Notes: a model not told the origin generated them from the letters alone. 64,000 nt of DNA from Bdellovibrionales bacterium (GCA_016713885.1 JADJOF010000001.1:744001-808000), one strand, 5' to 3'; shown: positions 1 through 7,694, counted from the stretch's first letter. Numbers and translations: made by a program.

Positions 1-2
1 AG

Positions 3-614
3 CTCAACACGCGCATTCTTTCCTATGTCAAAGATGGCGGCTACATAACAAAAGAGGCAACTGAAGGATCACCTCGATATTATCGTTTTCGAGAACCTAT
101 TAAAAAAGATTGTCCTGCACTTATCGAAGTGTTCGCTCGAAATGAACTCAATTTGGATCTTCAGGATGGTCAGTACATTATTCCCATTCATGATGTTGCT
201 GTTGAAAGGCTCTCTGCCATTCTTCTTGATGACGAATACTTTGAGATCATTCAAAAGAATCTTGTGACTTCACAGTCTGGAATCCCACTCGTCAATGCGC
301 TTGCAAATATTTGCCTTAAAGCGCGCGCTCATCGTGAGCTTTTTGATCGGAAAGCTGCTGGTGACGAGAATGTTGATGAAAAATCAGTTCAAAAACATCT
401 CAAAGATATTTGGCGAATTGCTGCCGTTTTGACAGGCGATGAAGAAATCACTCTCACAGGGCAGCCTTTAAAAGACATCACATCAGCTATTGAGAAACTC
501 GATCAGCTTCCTGATGTTCAATTCAAACAAGTCATGGAAAAGACTCCTGGTCTCACCAAGGCACCAATCATGGCCGCTCTAAGAAAAATCTTTTTGCGAG
601 AAGGTATGTCTTGA
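3..614 (+). CDS. Nucleotidyltransferase-like protein (AbiEii/DUF1814-like), 5' truncated
   Basis: The reading frame is open from the first complete codon of the window, so the N-terminal part, where the nucleotidyltransferase GS and D-x-D motifs would sit, is missing. What remains resembles the C-terminal half of stand-alone nucleotidyltransferases related to AbiEii: a helical stretch with IPLVNALANICLKARAH, then an RK-x-AG-x-x-x-VD-x-K-x-x-x-KHL-x-D-x-x-R pattern around the middle of the visible part. Such proteins are frequent on mobile elements, some as type IV toxins. No partner antitoxin is visible here. The stop codon overlaps the TTG start of arsC by four bases, suggesting translational coupling. 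Family assignment is by motif resemblance only. Confidence 0.5.
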   Translation, partial: LNTRILSYVKDGGYITKEATEGSPRYYRFREPIKKDCPALIEVFARNELNLDLQDGQYIIPIHDVAVERLSAILLDDEYFEIIQKNLVTSQSGIPLVNALANICLKARAHRELFDRKAAGDENVDEKSVQKHLKDIWRIAAVLTGDEEITLTGQPLKDITSAIEKLDQLPDVQFKQVMEKTPGLTKAPIMAALRKIFLREGMS

Positions 615-1020
615 ACGTCCTTTTCATGTGCGTTGCCAATTCAGCACGAAGCCAAATGGCTGAAGGTTTGGCAAAAAAAATTCTGGGGCCATCAATTCAG
701 ATTCAAAGTGCTGGATCAAAGCCAGCCACCGTGAATCCTTATGCCATTCAAGCTCTAAGAGAAATTGGAATTGATATTTCTCAAAGCCATTCAAAATCAA
801 TTGATTCACTTCCAAAAGAATTTTTGGATTCAATTGATTTCGTCATTACTCTTTGCGCTGAAGAAGTCTGCCCCGTTGTCATTTCAACTGCTAAAAAATC
901 CATTGGCCCCTACCTGATCCCGCTCAAGTACCTGGATCGGATGAGTATAAGTTACAACGCTTTCGCGATGTTCGAGATGAACTCAAAAATCATATCGAAA
1001 ATTTCAAATTAAATAATTAG
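611..1020 (+). CDS. arsC: Arsenate reductase ArsC (thioredoxin-coupled), interrupted by a one-base deletion
   Basis: Reduces arsenate to arsenite in the cytoplasm by the low-molecular-weight phosphatase-like mechanism. The N-terminus shows the P-loop CVANSARSQMAEG with the nucleophilic cysteine, and the second and third redox cysteines occur in TLCAEEVC. After residue 95 the frame drifts: in frame the protein ends at 1012 with an unrelated tail, whereas the +1 frame continues with HWPLPDPA and RFRDVRDEL, the standard ArsC C-terminus, to a stop at 1020. Adding one A to the A6 run at 893-898 restores a 136-residue protein of normal length. TTG start, overlapping the previous gene. No arsR or arsB neighbour is visible. 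Confidence 0.85.
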
Positions 1021-1402
1021 CGCAGCTTCAATTCTTCGAGGTCCGATATTTTAACGTCTCTATTCTGAAAGCAACTTTCTTCTTGGACCTATCTTGTTTG
1101 ATCCGCTATCCGCCGTCTTAGTTCTATTTTCCTAATCCCTGTGAGTTGTTTTTTAAGATCGCTCTCTTTAAAGCCAGCAGCCTTGTCCTCCCTTTGCATC
1201 GGTCAATGCCAGAGGCCATACGGCCTTTTCCTGTCATGCCCGCTGCCTCTACCGCACCTCTCGGGTGCTCTCGTGTGACGGTCGAGGCTTCTGCCTTGCG
1301 CTCGCTTGAAACCTCTCTCTTCGGGGGCCTGTCCTTTGTGAAGGCCCCACTCGATAGAGAGTGGGGGAAAAAACAAAACAACTTTCACAAGGAGAAAGTA
1401 AA
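1021..1402 (+). other. Gene-free structured leader upstream of the two-repeat protein
   Basis: No convincing ORF on either strand. The right half is G/C-rich and self-complementary: a 5-bp hairpin AGGCC/GGCCT near 1212, and a nested structure in which CTCTCT (1313-1318) can pair with AGAGAG (1356-1361) around an inner 7-bp stem (1324-1330 with 1342-1348). It ends in a clear AAGGAG ribosome binding site at 1389-1394. A decamer CTGTCATGCC (1231-1240) recurs at 1934-1943 in the leader of ardA. It may be a 5' UTR regulator or a single-stranded promoter; this is inference. Confidence 0.4.
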
Positions 1403-1771
1403 ATGGAAAACAAAACAGTTAAAACAACTCGAATCGCTCAAGGATTCAATGCAAGCCCGCAAGTTTATCTGAATCAAGATCGCGGAAGCATCACTCATCG
1501 CTTAGGCTCTGATCTCAAGATCGAAATGCCTGTCAATCTTTACAAAAAGATTCTGGGTCTTCCTTTTGAGAAGAAAGAAAATTCTCAAAATCAAGAAGCT
1601 ACAGCTCCTCGAAAAGTCACTTACGGTCTAGTTGCTAGGCCCGTACTTTTCTTGAGTGAAGACGGTAACTACCTCATTCACAGTGTTCTTGGAATTCGCA
1701 TTTCAAAGCATGTGAACTACTACAAACAAATTCTCGGAGTTTCATACACTCCGAAAACACAAACCGCGTAA
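1403..1771 (+). CDS. Small protein with two tandem ~44-residue repeats, function unknown
   Basis: I do not recognise the family. The 122-residue protein consists of two copies of one motif, residues 14-57 and 75-117, joined by a Gln/Glu-rich linker. The shared pattern is G-x-x-A, a hydrophobic strand, D-x-G, I-x-H-x-x-LG, VN-x-YK-x-ILG and a C-terminal Lys. The ATG at 1403 is preceded by AAGGAG at good spacing, which makes it a better start than the upstream in-frame GTG at 1361. It sits between arsC and ardA behind a long structured leader, a position shared by anti-defence and early-transfer genes of conjugative elements. Predicted to be cytoplasmic (no signal peptide or membrane segment). 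Confidence 0.75.
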   Translation: MENKTVKTTRIAQGFNASPQVYLNQDRGSITHRLGSDLKIEMPVNLYKKILGLPFEKKENSQNQEATAPRKVTYGLVARPVLFLSEDGNYLIHSVLGIRISKHVNYYKQILGVSYTPKTQTA

Positions 1772-1784
1772 GCGGTTCTCTCAA

Positions 1785-1812
1785 GTAACTGGAGGCTTTG
1801 GCCTCCAGTTAC
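1785..1812 (+). terminator. Perfect 12-bp hairpin after the two-repeat gene
   Basis: GTAACTGGAGGC and its exact complement are separated by the loop TTTG, starting 13 bases after the stop codon. There is no T-run after it, so it may be a factor-dependent terminator, an mRNA 3' stabiliser or a recombination site rather than a classical intrinsic terminator. Confidence 0.5.
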
Positions 1813-2083
1813 AAATACCAATAGCGGATAAACTGAACGAATACCTTCAGTTTCTCATTTCTAAAGTCGCACCTGTCACATCTTGCAAATTCAATTTCTC
1901 TTTTCACTGAGCCCCGCCAGCCGCTTTTAGCGTCTGTCATGCCTCATGATCGGCCCCCCGGGCCTATACGAGAAATTGAGCAAGAAGCGCCAAGTGCTCC
2001 AAATTTTCCCCCCGCCCAGCGAGCTGGGAGCGTACCGGGCGGGCGAAAAATGTTTTTTTAAACCATTAGAAGGAGACAAATTC
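1813..2083 (+). other. Gene-free structured leader upstream of ardA
   Basis: No ORF is supported here. The segment contains the G/C palindrome GGCCCCCCGGGCC near 1953 and an imperfect long hairpin whose arms CCCGCCC and GGGCGGG flank 2013-2047, followed by a T-run, then the ardA ribosome binding site AGGAG at 2071-2075. The decamer CTGTCATGCC at 1934-1943 matches the leader of the preceding gene. The layout recalls ssDNA promoters in plasmid leading regions, but that is inference. Confidence 0.35.
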
Positions 2084-2629
2084 ATGAAGAACCAAGAGCA
2101 AAAATCAGATCCTAAAATTTACGTCGCGTGCCTCGCAGCTTACAATGCAGGCCAATTGCATGGCGAATGGATCAACGCCAGCCAAGAGACAAACGAAATT
2201 AATGCCGACATCAAATTAATGTTGGAAAGATCGCCAGAGTCCTTTGCCGAAGAGTGGGCAGTCCACGATTACGAAGGCTTCGGCTCCATTTCTCTAAGTG
2301 AATGGCCTGATATAGAACGAGTTTCAACTCTTGCAAAATTAATTGTCGCACATGGCGAACCCTTTTCGATCTGGTACGAAAACCAAGATGGAAGCAACTT
2401 TGATATTTCAGAACTTGAAGAAATGTTTTTGGAACAGTGGCAGGGTTCTTTTGAGTCTGATACAGACTTTGCATATAAACTGCTCGAAGAATCAGGGCAA
2501 TTGAGTGAACTTCCAACCTGGGCTCAAAACTATTTTGATTATGAAAGCTACGCTCGCGACCTTCATTTGAGTGGAGATTTTTCTTTCACACGGCACAATT
2601 GTCAGACTTACGTTTATCGCAATTGTTAG
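2084..2629 (+). CDS. ardA: Anti-restriction protein ArdA
   Basis: ArdA is an acidic DNA mimic that inhibits type I restriction enzymes and protects incoming mobile DNA. The protein shows the family signature in order: KIYVACLAAYNAGQLHGEWI near the N-terminus, the EEWAVHDYEGFG block, a Glu/Asp-rich middle, and YFDYESYARDLHLSGDF near the C-terminus. Length is 181 residues, normal for ArdA. The ATG at 2084 is chosen because AGGAGACAAATTC precedes it and because family homology begins there; an upstream in-frame ATG at 1946 would add 46 unrelated residues. It marks the surrounding segment as a mobile element. Confidence 0.93.
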   Translation: MKNQEQKSDPKIYVACLAAYNAGQLHGEWINASQETNEINADIKLMLERSPESFAEEWAVHDYEGFGSISLSEWPDIERVSTLAKLIVAHGEPFSIWYENQDGSNFDISELEEMFLEQWQGSFESDTDFAYKLLEESGQLSELPTWAQNYFDYESYARDLHLSGDFSFTRHNCQTYVYRNC

Positions 2630-2666
2630 AATGAAAATCGCTAATTTTCCTTTGGCAGAAGGATTC

Positions 2667-2705
2667 AAGGCGGACCGCATTTTCACGCTGTCCGCCTTTT
2701 CTTTT
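2667..2705. terminator. Bidirectional terminator between ardA and a convergent gene
   Basis: The stem AAGGCGGAC (2667-2675) pairs with GTCCGCCTT (2690-2698) and is followed on the plus strand by a T-rich tract; the leading AA gives a short T-tract on the minus strand as well. It fits between the ardA stop and the end of the minus-strand gene at 2704. Confidence 0.75.
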
Positions 2706-3063
2706 ATGCAGCATTCGGAGACTGCGACTGTTCTACTAGAAAGCCAGAAAATTCTTTTGTTAGCATAAATCCCGTGAACTCATCGCGGGAGATAGGTCCA
2801 CGGATTTCTATATACCGATGTCGCAGTTGCTCTTTGCGGTCTTCGTTCGACAAGGACTGATCTTGCAGCTTTTTGATGTGTTCGTCAGACACAAGATCAA
2901 GTGCAAGACTTAGCAATTGATCGACCTTAATCTTGCGACCGGCTTTCTTCTTATTTGCCGAAAGCAAAAGTCTTTCAGCCTTCTTTTGGACTTCGGAATT
3001 GATGCGAATTGATTTCGGTTTTTGGTTCGATTTTAAATTTGTTTTTGTGATTTTAGATTCCAT
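2704..3063 (-). CDS. Basic protein with a ribbon-helix-helix-like N-terminus, unknown
   Basis: 119 residues, rich in Lys and Arg. The segment KSIRINSEVQKKAERLLL followed by GRKIKVDQLLSLALDL looks like a ribbon-helix-helix DNA-binding fold (strand, helix, helix), as in plasmid partition or mobilisation accessory proteins. The C-terminal half is charged and unrecognised. A CGGAG ribosome binding site precedes the ATG. It lies 28 bp downstream of the XRE regulator on the same strand, so the two probably form one operon. Assignment to DNA binding is inference; no specific family is claimed. Confidence 0.6.
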   Translation of the reverse strand: MESKITKTNLKSNQKPKSIRINSEVQKKAERLLLSANKKKAGRKIKVDQLLSLALDLVSDEHIKKLQDQSLSNEDRKEQLRHRYIEIRGPISRDEFTGFMLTKEFSGFLVEQSQSPNAA

Positions 3064-3091
3064 TGTTTGCTCCGTTTAATTTTATATTTTG

Positions 3092-3487
3092 TTAGTTCGT
3101 TTGATTTTCTTGCGACAAATCGCTCTTGATTTCGACAACGCTTTGGCCCTTTGGTCGCCTCAACATCTGAGACATGACTGCACGAATGGCGGCGAGTTGT
3201 TCATCATCCATGAAACCAATCATTGATACACAGTCGTCTTTAAAACTGAGAACTGTCTTGTTGCCTGCGATCTTGTCGAACTGCTCCATCGTGTAGCCAT
3301 AGGCTCGCACCATCTGCTCCACTCGAAAACCTTCAACGGCGCGTTTGCCATTTTCAAAATGGCTAATCGTTGTATGGGTTACGCCCACAATGGATGCCGC
3401 CTGACGTGTAGTCAGACGTGCGTTTTCGCGCAAACGCTTTAGAACATTTGCGACACTTTCATTTTTGTTTTTGGTTGCTGGCTGCAT
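3092..3487 (-). CDS. XRE-family helix-turn-helix regulator
   Basis: Residues about 12-65 form a typical Cro/C1 helix-turn-helix: LKRLRENARLTTRQAASIVG, then VTHTTISHFENGKRAVEG. The rest is a short tail with an SMIGFMDDEQLAAIRAV segment. Chosen start is the ATG at 3487, which has AAGGAG at good spacing; an in-frame upstream ATG would add 12 residues without support. Probably represses itself and the downstream basic-protein gene; a self-complementary stretch (3558-3591) lies just upstream. Typical regulatory gene of a mobile element. Confidence 0.8.
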   Translation of the reverse strand: MQPATKNKNESVANVLKRLRENARLTTRQAASIVGVTHTTISHFENGKRAVEGFRVEQMVRAYGYTMEQFDKIAGNKTVLSFKDDCVSMIGFMDDEQLAAIRAVMSQMLRRPKGQSVVEIKSDLSQENQTN

Positions 3488-3813
3488 GTTTCTTGTCTCC
3501 TTTGGTTGATGCTTTCCAGACATCGAACTTGGAAACTACGAAACGTTGTTGTTTTGAGAAGTTAGCTGGAGGTTTCCAGCTTTCCAACTTCCTGAAGTTT
3601 TCTATTTTTCCGTAGCACAAAAGTAGCACTGAAATAGCATAACTCAGGAATTTTGGCGTATTCTCGCGTGACGATGGACGAAATCGAACCGAATCACTCG
3701 TTGAACTTTATCTCTTTGTAATTGCTGTTTTCTTTTTAATTTTCGCGGAGTTAAGAATTGAAACTTGAGTCATCTGCGAGCGGTCCGAAATTTCATTTTA
3801 CTCAGGTGTAAAA
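3488..3813. other. Gene-free stretch between XRE gene and tRNA-Ser (promoter and probable attachment region)
   Basis: No ORF is supported. It holds a nested inverted repeat at 3558-3591 (outer GAAGTT/AACTTC, inner AGCTGG/CCAGCT) upstream of the minus-strand XRE gene, a plausible operator. The right edge touches the tRNA-Ser 3' end, where an att core would be expected. Confidence 0.4.
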
Positions 3814-3903
3814 TGGCGGAGGATGCGAGATTCGAACTCACGGTAGGTGTTACCCTACACACGCTTTCCAAGCGTGCGCCTTAAGCCACTCGGCCAAACC
3901 TCC
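3814..3903 (-). tRNA. tRNA-Ser (GGA)
   Basis: Read on the minus strand it has an acceptor GGAGGTT/ATCCTCC with one T-T mismatch, D-arm GGCCGAGTGGCTTAAGGC, anticodon loop with GGA, a long class II variable arm, T-loop TTCGAAT, discriminator G and an encoded CCA (3814-3816). It decodes UCC/UCU. The low-coordinate 3' end is the likely integration site of the accessory element. Confidence 0.93.
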
Positions 3904-4085
3904 GCAGACGAGAAAGACAAAGAACGAAATTCAAGATATGCCAAAGCCAGTGGGTAGAGTCACGCCGGCAGCTGGGCGTTTGTCGTAGAGCAATGCGTTG
4001 CACAATCGAATTCGCCGTTCAGATGTTTACGTTTCGCCGAAATCTTGGGTAAATCAGTACCAGTACAAAACGATCGGGAGATGAT

Positions 4086-4427
4086 ATGAACGGCAAAGCA
4101 TCAAAGGCGACAAAAAAACCGATAAAGGCTGCGGCTCCAGCGCCACGCCAACGCGCGCGGGGACTGCGTTTTGCGCCGGATCCTGGCACCTTGGCCGAAA
4201 TCGGCATTCGGCTGATGGGGGGGCACAACGCGACTCATTTTGGTTTGGTTTTGAATGAGTCGACGACAGGCTGTGCAATTGTCTTGGCGACGAAAGATAA
4301 GTTTCACGAGGGAATGTGGTGCCTGTGCCGAGTGGGCCGGCTGCCTGAGAGCAAAGCCGAAGTTCGATGGGTCAAGGCACTCGAGCCGGGCCTTATCAAA
4401 ATCGGTATCAAGTACCTCATCGATTGA
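4086..4427 (+). CDS. Small PilZ-like domain protein
   Basis: 113 residues. A basic N-terminus with RQRAR (matching R-x-x-x-R) is followed about 40 residues later by NESTTG (matching [DN]-x-S-x-x-G), the two c-di-GMP contact motifs of PilZ domains, then an AEVRW strand and IKIGIKYL ending typical of single PilZ domains. Predicted to be a cytoplasmic c-di-GMP receptor or a degenerate PilZ scaffold; the spacing between motifs is compatible but not exact, so binding is not certain. GGGAG precedes the ATG. It is 59 bp ahead of serS and may be co-transcribed with it. Confidence 0.6.
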   Translation: MNGKASKATKKPIKAAAPAPRQRARGLRFAPDPGTLAEIGIRLMGGHNATHFGLVLNESTTGCAIVLATKDKFHEGMWCLCRVGRLPESKAEVRWVKALEPGLIKIGIKYLID

Positions 4428-4486
4428 GTCTAAGGCCTATTCCGATATAGAATCAGCGCTTACACACCTCATTTCGGAGATGCGCC

Positions 4487-5750
4487 ATGCTTGACCTCAA
4501 GTTCATTCGTGAAAATCCAGACGCCGTAAAGACGGCTGTAAAGCAAAAACGCGTTGGACTGAACGTTGATGAGCTTCTTGCAGCTGATCAGGCCCTGCTT
4601 GAGCTCAAAAAGAAAAATCAGACTCTCAATGAAGAGCGCAATGCGAACTCGAAGAAAATGAAAGGCGCATCCGCTGAAGAGCGAGAGGCTGTCATCAAGC
4701 GTGGTCGTGAGATCGGCCAAGAGATTGATCAGCTCAAAGAAGCCACCGATGCCGCAGAAAAAACTCTTCAGGCCTATTTGATGCTGGTGCCGATGATTCC
4801 GTCTCCGGACTCGCCAATCGGTCCCGACGAGTCGGGCAATATCGAGGTTAAAACTTGGGGCAAGAAGCCCGAATTTACGTTTAAGCCGAAAGACCACGTC
4901 GAAATCATCAATGCCCGCGGTTGGGCTGATATGGAGCGAATTGCCGCCGTGGCGGGCTCGCGAAGCTATTCACTCAAGGGTGATTTGGTTTTGCTTGAGC
5001 ATTCGATCTTGCGTTTCAGCCTCGAGAAGCTGAAAGCCAAGGGCTTTACGTTGATCACCGTTCCGGCTATGGCGCGTGAGCACGCGTTCATCGGCACGGG
5101 GCATTTTCCAACGGGCCGCGACCAGGTTTACTACCTTCCTGAGGACGACATCTACCTTGCGGGAACCGTCGAAGTGCCGCTGAATGCTCTGCACGCTGGC
5201 GAAATTTTGAGCGAAGATCAGTTGCCGATTCTCTACGGTGGAGTTTCTCCTTGTTTCCGTCGTGAGGCGGGAAGTGCGGGGCGCGACGTTCGCGGTTTGA
5301 TTCGCGTGCACCAGTTCAACAAGGTTGAGCAGTACATTCTCTGCAAAAACGATCCGGGAAGAGAGCAGCCGACTCCATAAACTCCTTTTGCAAACCTCTG
5401 AAGAAATTCTGCAAGAGCTGGAGCTTCACTATCGCGTGGTCGAGGTTTGCACCGGCGATATGGGGGCGGGTAAATTTAAGATGTTCGATATTGAATCTTG
5501 GGTGCCGAGCGAGAACTTGTTCCGCGAAACACACTCCTGCTCGAATCTTCACGACTGGCAGGCGCGCCGAACAAATCTGCGCTATCGCGATCGCGAGGGG
5601 ACAGTTCGCTTTGTCCACACGCTGAACAACACTGCGATTGCGACTCCTCGTTGCCTCGTGCCATTCCTTGAGCAGCACCAGCAAGTGGATGGTACCATTC
5701 GCATTCCAAAGGCCCTGCAAAACTGGATGGGCGGAGCGAAGACGCTCTAA
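4487..5750 (+). CDS. serS: Seryl-tRNA synthetase, interrupted by a one-base insertion
   Basis: Charges tRNA-Ser with serine. The first part (4487-5380 in frame) carries the N-terminal coiled-coil arm (residues about 30-100) and class II motif 2 FRREAGSAGRDVRGLIR. The second part, in another frame up to 5750, carries CTGDMG, SCSNLHDWQARR and motif 3 with TLNNTAIATPR. Removing one G from the GGG at 5358-5360 joins NDP to EESSRLHKLL and gives 420 residues, the normal SerRS size. As the gene is essential and no second copy is visible, an assembly error is more likely than inactivation. Start ATG follows a GGAG ribosome binding site. Confidence 0.93.
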
Positions 5751-5759
5751 ACATGAAAT

Positions 5760-5800
5760 TATAAAATAAAAAGGGTGATCTGCTTTCGCAGACCACCCTT
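5760..5800 (-). terminator. Intrinsic terminator of the minus-strand secreted-protein gene
   Basis: A 13-bp stem with one mismatch (5771-5783 with 5788-5800, loop TTTC) is followed in the minus-strand direction by TTTTTATTTT. It lies 30 bases after the stop of the gene at 5830 and may also slow transcription leaving serS. Confidence 0.8.
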
Positions 5801-5829
5801 GTCCTCGGGGCTGAACGCCCTTCGGGGGG

Positions 5830-6564
5830 TTAGAGAACGTCGATCAGGGTATTGATCGACTTCGCGTTCGCCGAGCGGACATGCATGAGATAGCGTCCAT
5901 TCGGGATGAAGTTCACGATTGTGCTGCTGTTGAAGGGGAATGACCCATCTTTGCAATCGCGGCGTTTTTCAACTTTGGCGATTGGCTGCACAACAACCAC
6001 ATCTTTTTGCACTCCAACACGGACTTCGTCGAGCGACATACAGTTGTTTGGGAAGTTCCCAACAATCATCAACTCGCCGCTACCAGTTCCAGCTTTAAAG
6101 AACGCCTGTGAAATCGGGGCATAAGTAAAGTCATCTGGAGCGTCGGTCACAGCCGCAGAAACTGGAATTTTGCCCAGAACAGCACCGTCAGTCGCTTGAA
6201 CAAGTTCGTATACGCCAGGTTTCAACATTCCAAAACTTACGACGCGATCAAATGGCATGATCATCTGCGCGCAAAGACGCTGCGGGTACATGTACGCCGC
6301 TGGCCCGACGAAAACTTTGCGTTGATCATGGTCAACCGCGACTTGAATATCCGCTGGTCGCCAGCACGAGCTCGAGAACATTCCCTCAAGAACAACCTCG
6401 ACATCGTCGTTGGAGTCAAAGCCAGCAGGGATGTAAGCATGTGTGTAAGCGGCAGGAACTTTCTGTGGTTCAACAGGACCCGGCACAGTTTGGCCGAAGG
6501 CTGCTGAAGTTATCGACGCGGTAGCCAACATTGTGAACGCAAGTGTGAGAACGAATTTTCTCAT
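5830..6564 (-). CDS. Secreted protein of unknown function
   Basis: 244 residues with a clear signal peptide (MRKFVLTLAFTMLA through SAAFGQ). The mature part has four or more cysteines (SSSCW, RLCAQ, NNCMS, RRDCKD) that could form disulphides, and two similar-sized beta-rich halves, but no family that I recognise. The ATG at 6564 is used because it begins the signal peptide and is preceded by AAGGGGG; the longer in-frame extension to 6624 has no support. Single-gene unit, ended by the terminator at 5760-5800, with a TGTCTC-type palindromic site about 125 bp upstream of its start. Confidence 0.75.
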   Translation of the reverse strand: MRKFVLTLAFTMLATASITSAAFGQTVPGPVEPQKVPAAYTHAYIPAGFDSNDDVEVVLEGMFSSSCWRPADIQVAVDHDQRKVFVGPAAYMYPQRLCAQMIMPFDRVVSFGMLKPGVYELVQATDGAVLGKIPVSAAVTDAPDDFTYAPISQAFFKAGTGSGELMIVGNFPNNCMSLDEVRVGVQKDVVVVQPIAKVEKRRDCKDGSFPFNSSTIVNFIPNGRYLMHVRSANAKSINTLIDVL

Positions 6565-6689
6565 CTGAAACCCCCTTTTGATACCCAGCTGTATTTCAAC
6601 GAACGAGCCAACTAGGCAAGACATTCATCTCGAAACTGTTGGCCGCTCGCCTAGTTTGTACAACGCTGACGCGGAGCTAGGGGACGGGA

Positions 6690-6705
6690 TGTCTCAAAAT
6701 GGGAC
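6690..6705 (-). promoter_or_regulatory. TGTCTC-type half-palindrome upstream of a secreted-protein gene
   Basis: TGTCTCAAAATGGGAC resembles the perfect palindrome at 12322-12338 with one arm degenerate. It lies in the intergenic region between the tadA end and the start of the secreted-protein gene. A candidate operator; no binding protein is identified. Confidence 0.3.
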
Positions 6706-6738
6706 GGGCCATGCTCCAGCTGCAGAGCGCAATTTCCC

Positions 6739-7191
6739 TTAACGCTCGCTGGGTTTTCGGCGTGAAGCGAAGAAGTCAGAGAGGATTTTTCCACAAGCGT
6801 CGGCTTCGACTCCGCCTGTGACTTTGGGTCGGTGATTCAGACGGGCGTCAGACAGAATTTGGTAGAGTGATTCGACGGCACCTGCTTTTTTGTCTGTTGC
6901 GCCGTAGACCACGCGATCAAGGCGCGAATGAACGATGGCACCGGCGCACATTACGCAGGGCTCGAGAGTGACGTAAAGCGTACAGCCGGTGAGTCGCCAG
7001 CGACCGAGGCGGCGTGCAGCGTCTTCGATCACTCGAATTTCGGCGTGACCCAGCGGATTCATGGCGAGTTCTTTGAGATTTCCAGTGGAGGCAACGATGG
7101 CGCCGTCGGCGACAATCAGGGCTCCGACCGGCACCTCTCCGCGAAGGGCCGCGGCTTCGGCCTCGCGGAGGGCCTGCGTCATCCACTTCAT
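6739..7191 (-). CDS. tadA: tRNA-specific adenosine deaminase
   Basis: Converts A34 to inosine in tRNA-Arg(ACG). It shows the CDA-fold zinc motifs: GHAEIRVIEDAAR with the catalytic Glu, and EPCVMCAGAIVHSRLDRVV with the two zinc cysteines, followed by the family element YGATDKKAGAVES. Length about 150 residues is normal. Two starts are possible: the ATG at 7191 (MKWM) or an in-frame TTG at 7218; neither has a strong ribosome binding site, and I use the ATG, where homology begins. Monocistronic, divergent from rpsU. Confidence 0.93.
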   Translation of the reverse strand: MKWMTQALREAEAAALRGEVPVGALIVADGAIVASTGNLKELAMNPLGHAEIRVIEDAARRLGRWRLTGCTLYVTLEPCVMCAGAIVHSRLDRVVYGATDKKAGAVESLYQILSDARLNHRPKVTGGVEADACGKILSDFFASRRKPSER

Positions 7192-7393
7192 GTCGGCTTC
7201 GCAACTTTGTTCTCTCAAGGCGGGCTCGCTTCGGTGGCCTTTAGTTTATGTTAAGACTGGTGATAACAGTATCTTGATGCGCAGTACCAGGCCACTTGGT
7301 TGGAGCTAAACAGAAGAAAGTGCTTTGTCAACCTAAGGGGGGCGTGTTACGCCCAATACTCCTGATAAGGAACTGAAGGGCAGGTGATTTTCA

Positions 7394-7591
7394 ATGGCAC
7401 TCGTTAAGTTACGCGATAATGAAAGTTTTGAGGCAGCGTTTCGTCGCTTCAAGAAGTCGTGCGAAAAAGCGGGTATCCTGTCCGAAGTTAAAAAGCGTGA
7501 GCACTTCGAAAAACCAAGCGTTCGCTTGAAAAAGAAGTCGATCTCGGCGCGCAAGCGTCTTGCTAAAAAACAACGGAAATTCAACGACTGA
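7394..7591 (+). CDS. rpsU: 30S ribosomal protein bS21
   Basis: 65 residues, very basic. The family pattern is plain: VKLRDNESFEAAFRRFKKSC, EKAGILSEVKKREHFEKPS, then a Lys/Arg tail. Binds 16S rRNA near the anti-Shine-Dalgarno and helps initiation. First gene of the macromolecular synthesis operon rpsU-yqeY-dnaG-rpoD; an intrinsic terminator directly follows, so most transcripts probably stop before yqeY. Confidence 0.95.
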   Translation: MALVKLRDNESFEAAFRRFKKSCEKAGILSEVKKREHFEKPSVRLKKKSISARKRLAKKQRKFND

Positions 7592-7630
7592 TCGTAGGCT
7601 TAAGGCATTGCGATCAAGTTGAATGCAAAG

Positions 7631-7653
7631 GAGCCGGGCAACCGGCTCTTTTT
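7631..7653 (+). terminator. Intrinsic terminator after rpsU
   Basis: GAGCCGG (7631-7637) pairs with CCGGCTC (7642-7648) and is followed by TTTTT. Probably an attenuating terminator within the operon, since yqeY starts only 42 bases later. Confidence 0.85.
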
Positions 7654-7694
7654 GTTGGTGCTAGTTCTTGGGGTTCATTTTTTGAGGAGGTTCC

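Larger units (their letters stand above)
1..3813. mobile_element. Tail of an integrated element abutting tRNA-Ser
   Basis: Everything left of the tRNA-Ser 3' end looks accessory: ardA (an anti-restriction gene typical of conjugative elements), an XRE regulator, a nucleotidyltransferase-like gene and small proteins without recognised families, in visibly A/T-richer sequence than the rest of the window. tRNA-Ser 3' ends are common integration sites, and the tRNA here keeps its encoded CCA at the boundary. No integrase, relaxase or second att copy lies in the window, so the left end and the element type are unknown. The boundary call is inference. Confidence 0.5.

Noticed and set aside
1124..1472. 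Overlapping frames on both strands in the leader before the two-repeat gene
   Set aside because: Low-complexity G/C-rich sequence in which frames on both strands overlap; no ribosome binding site and no family pattern. Better explained as a structured leader.
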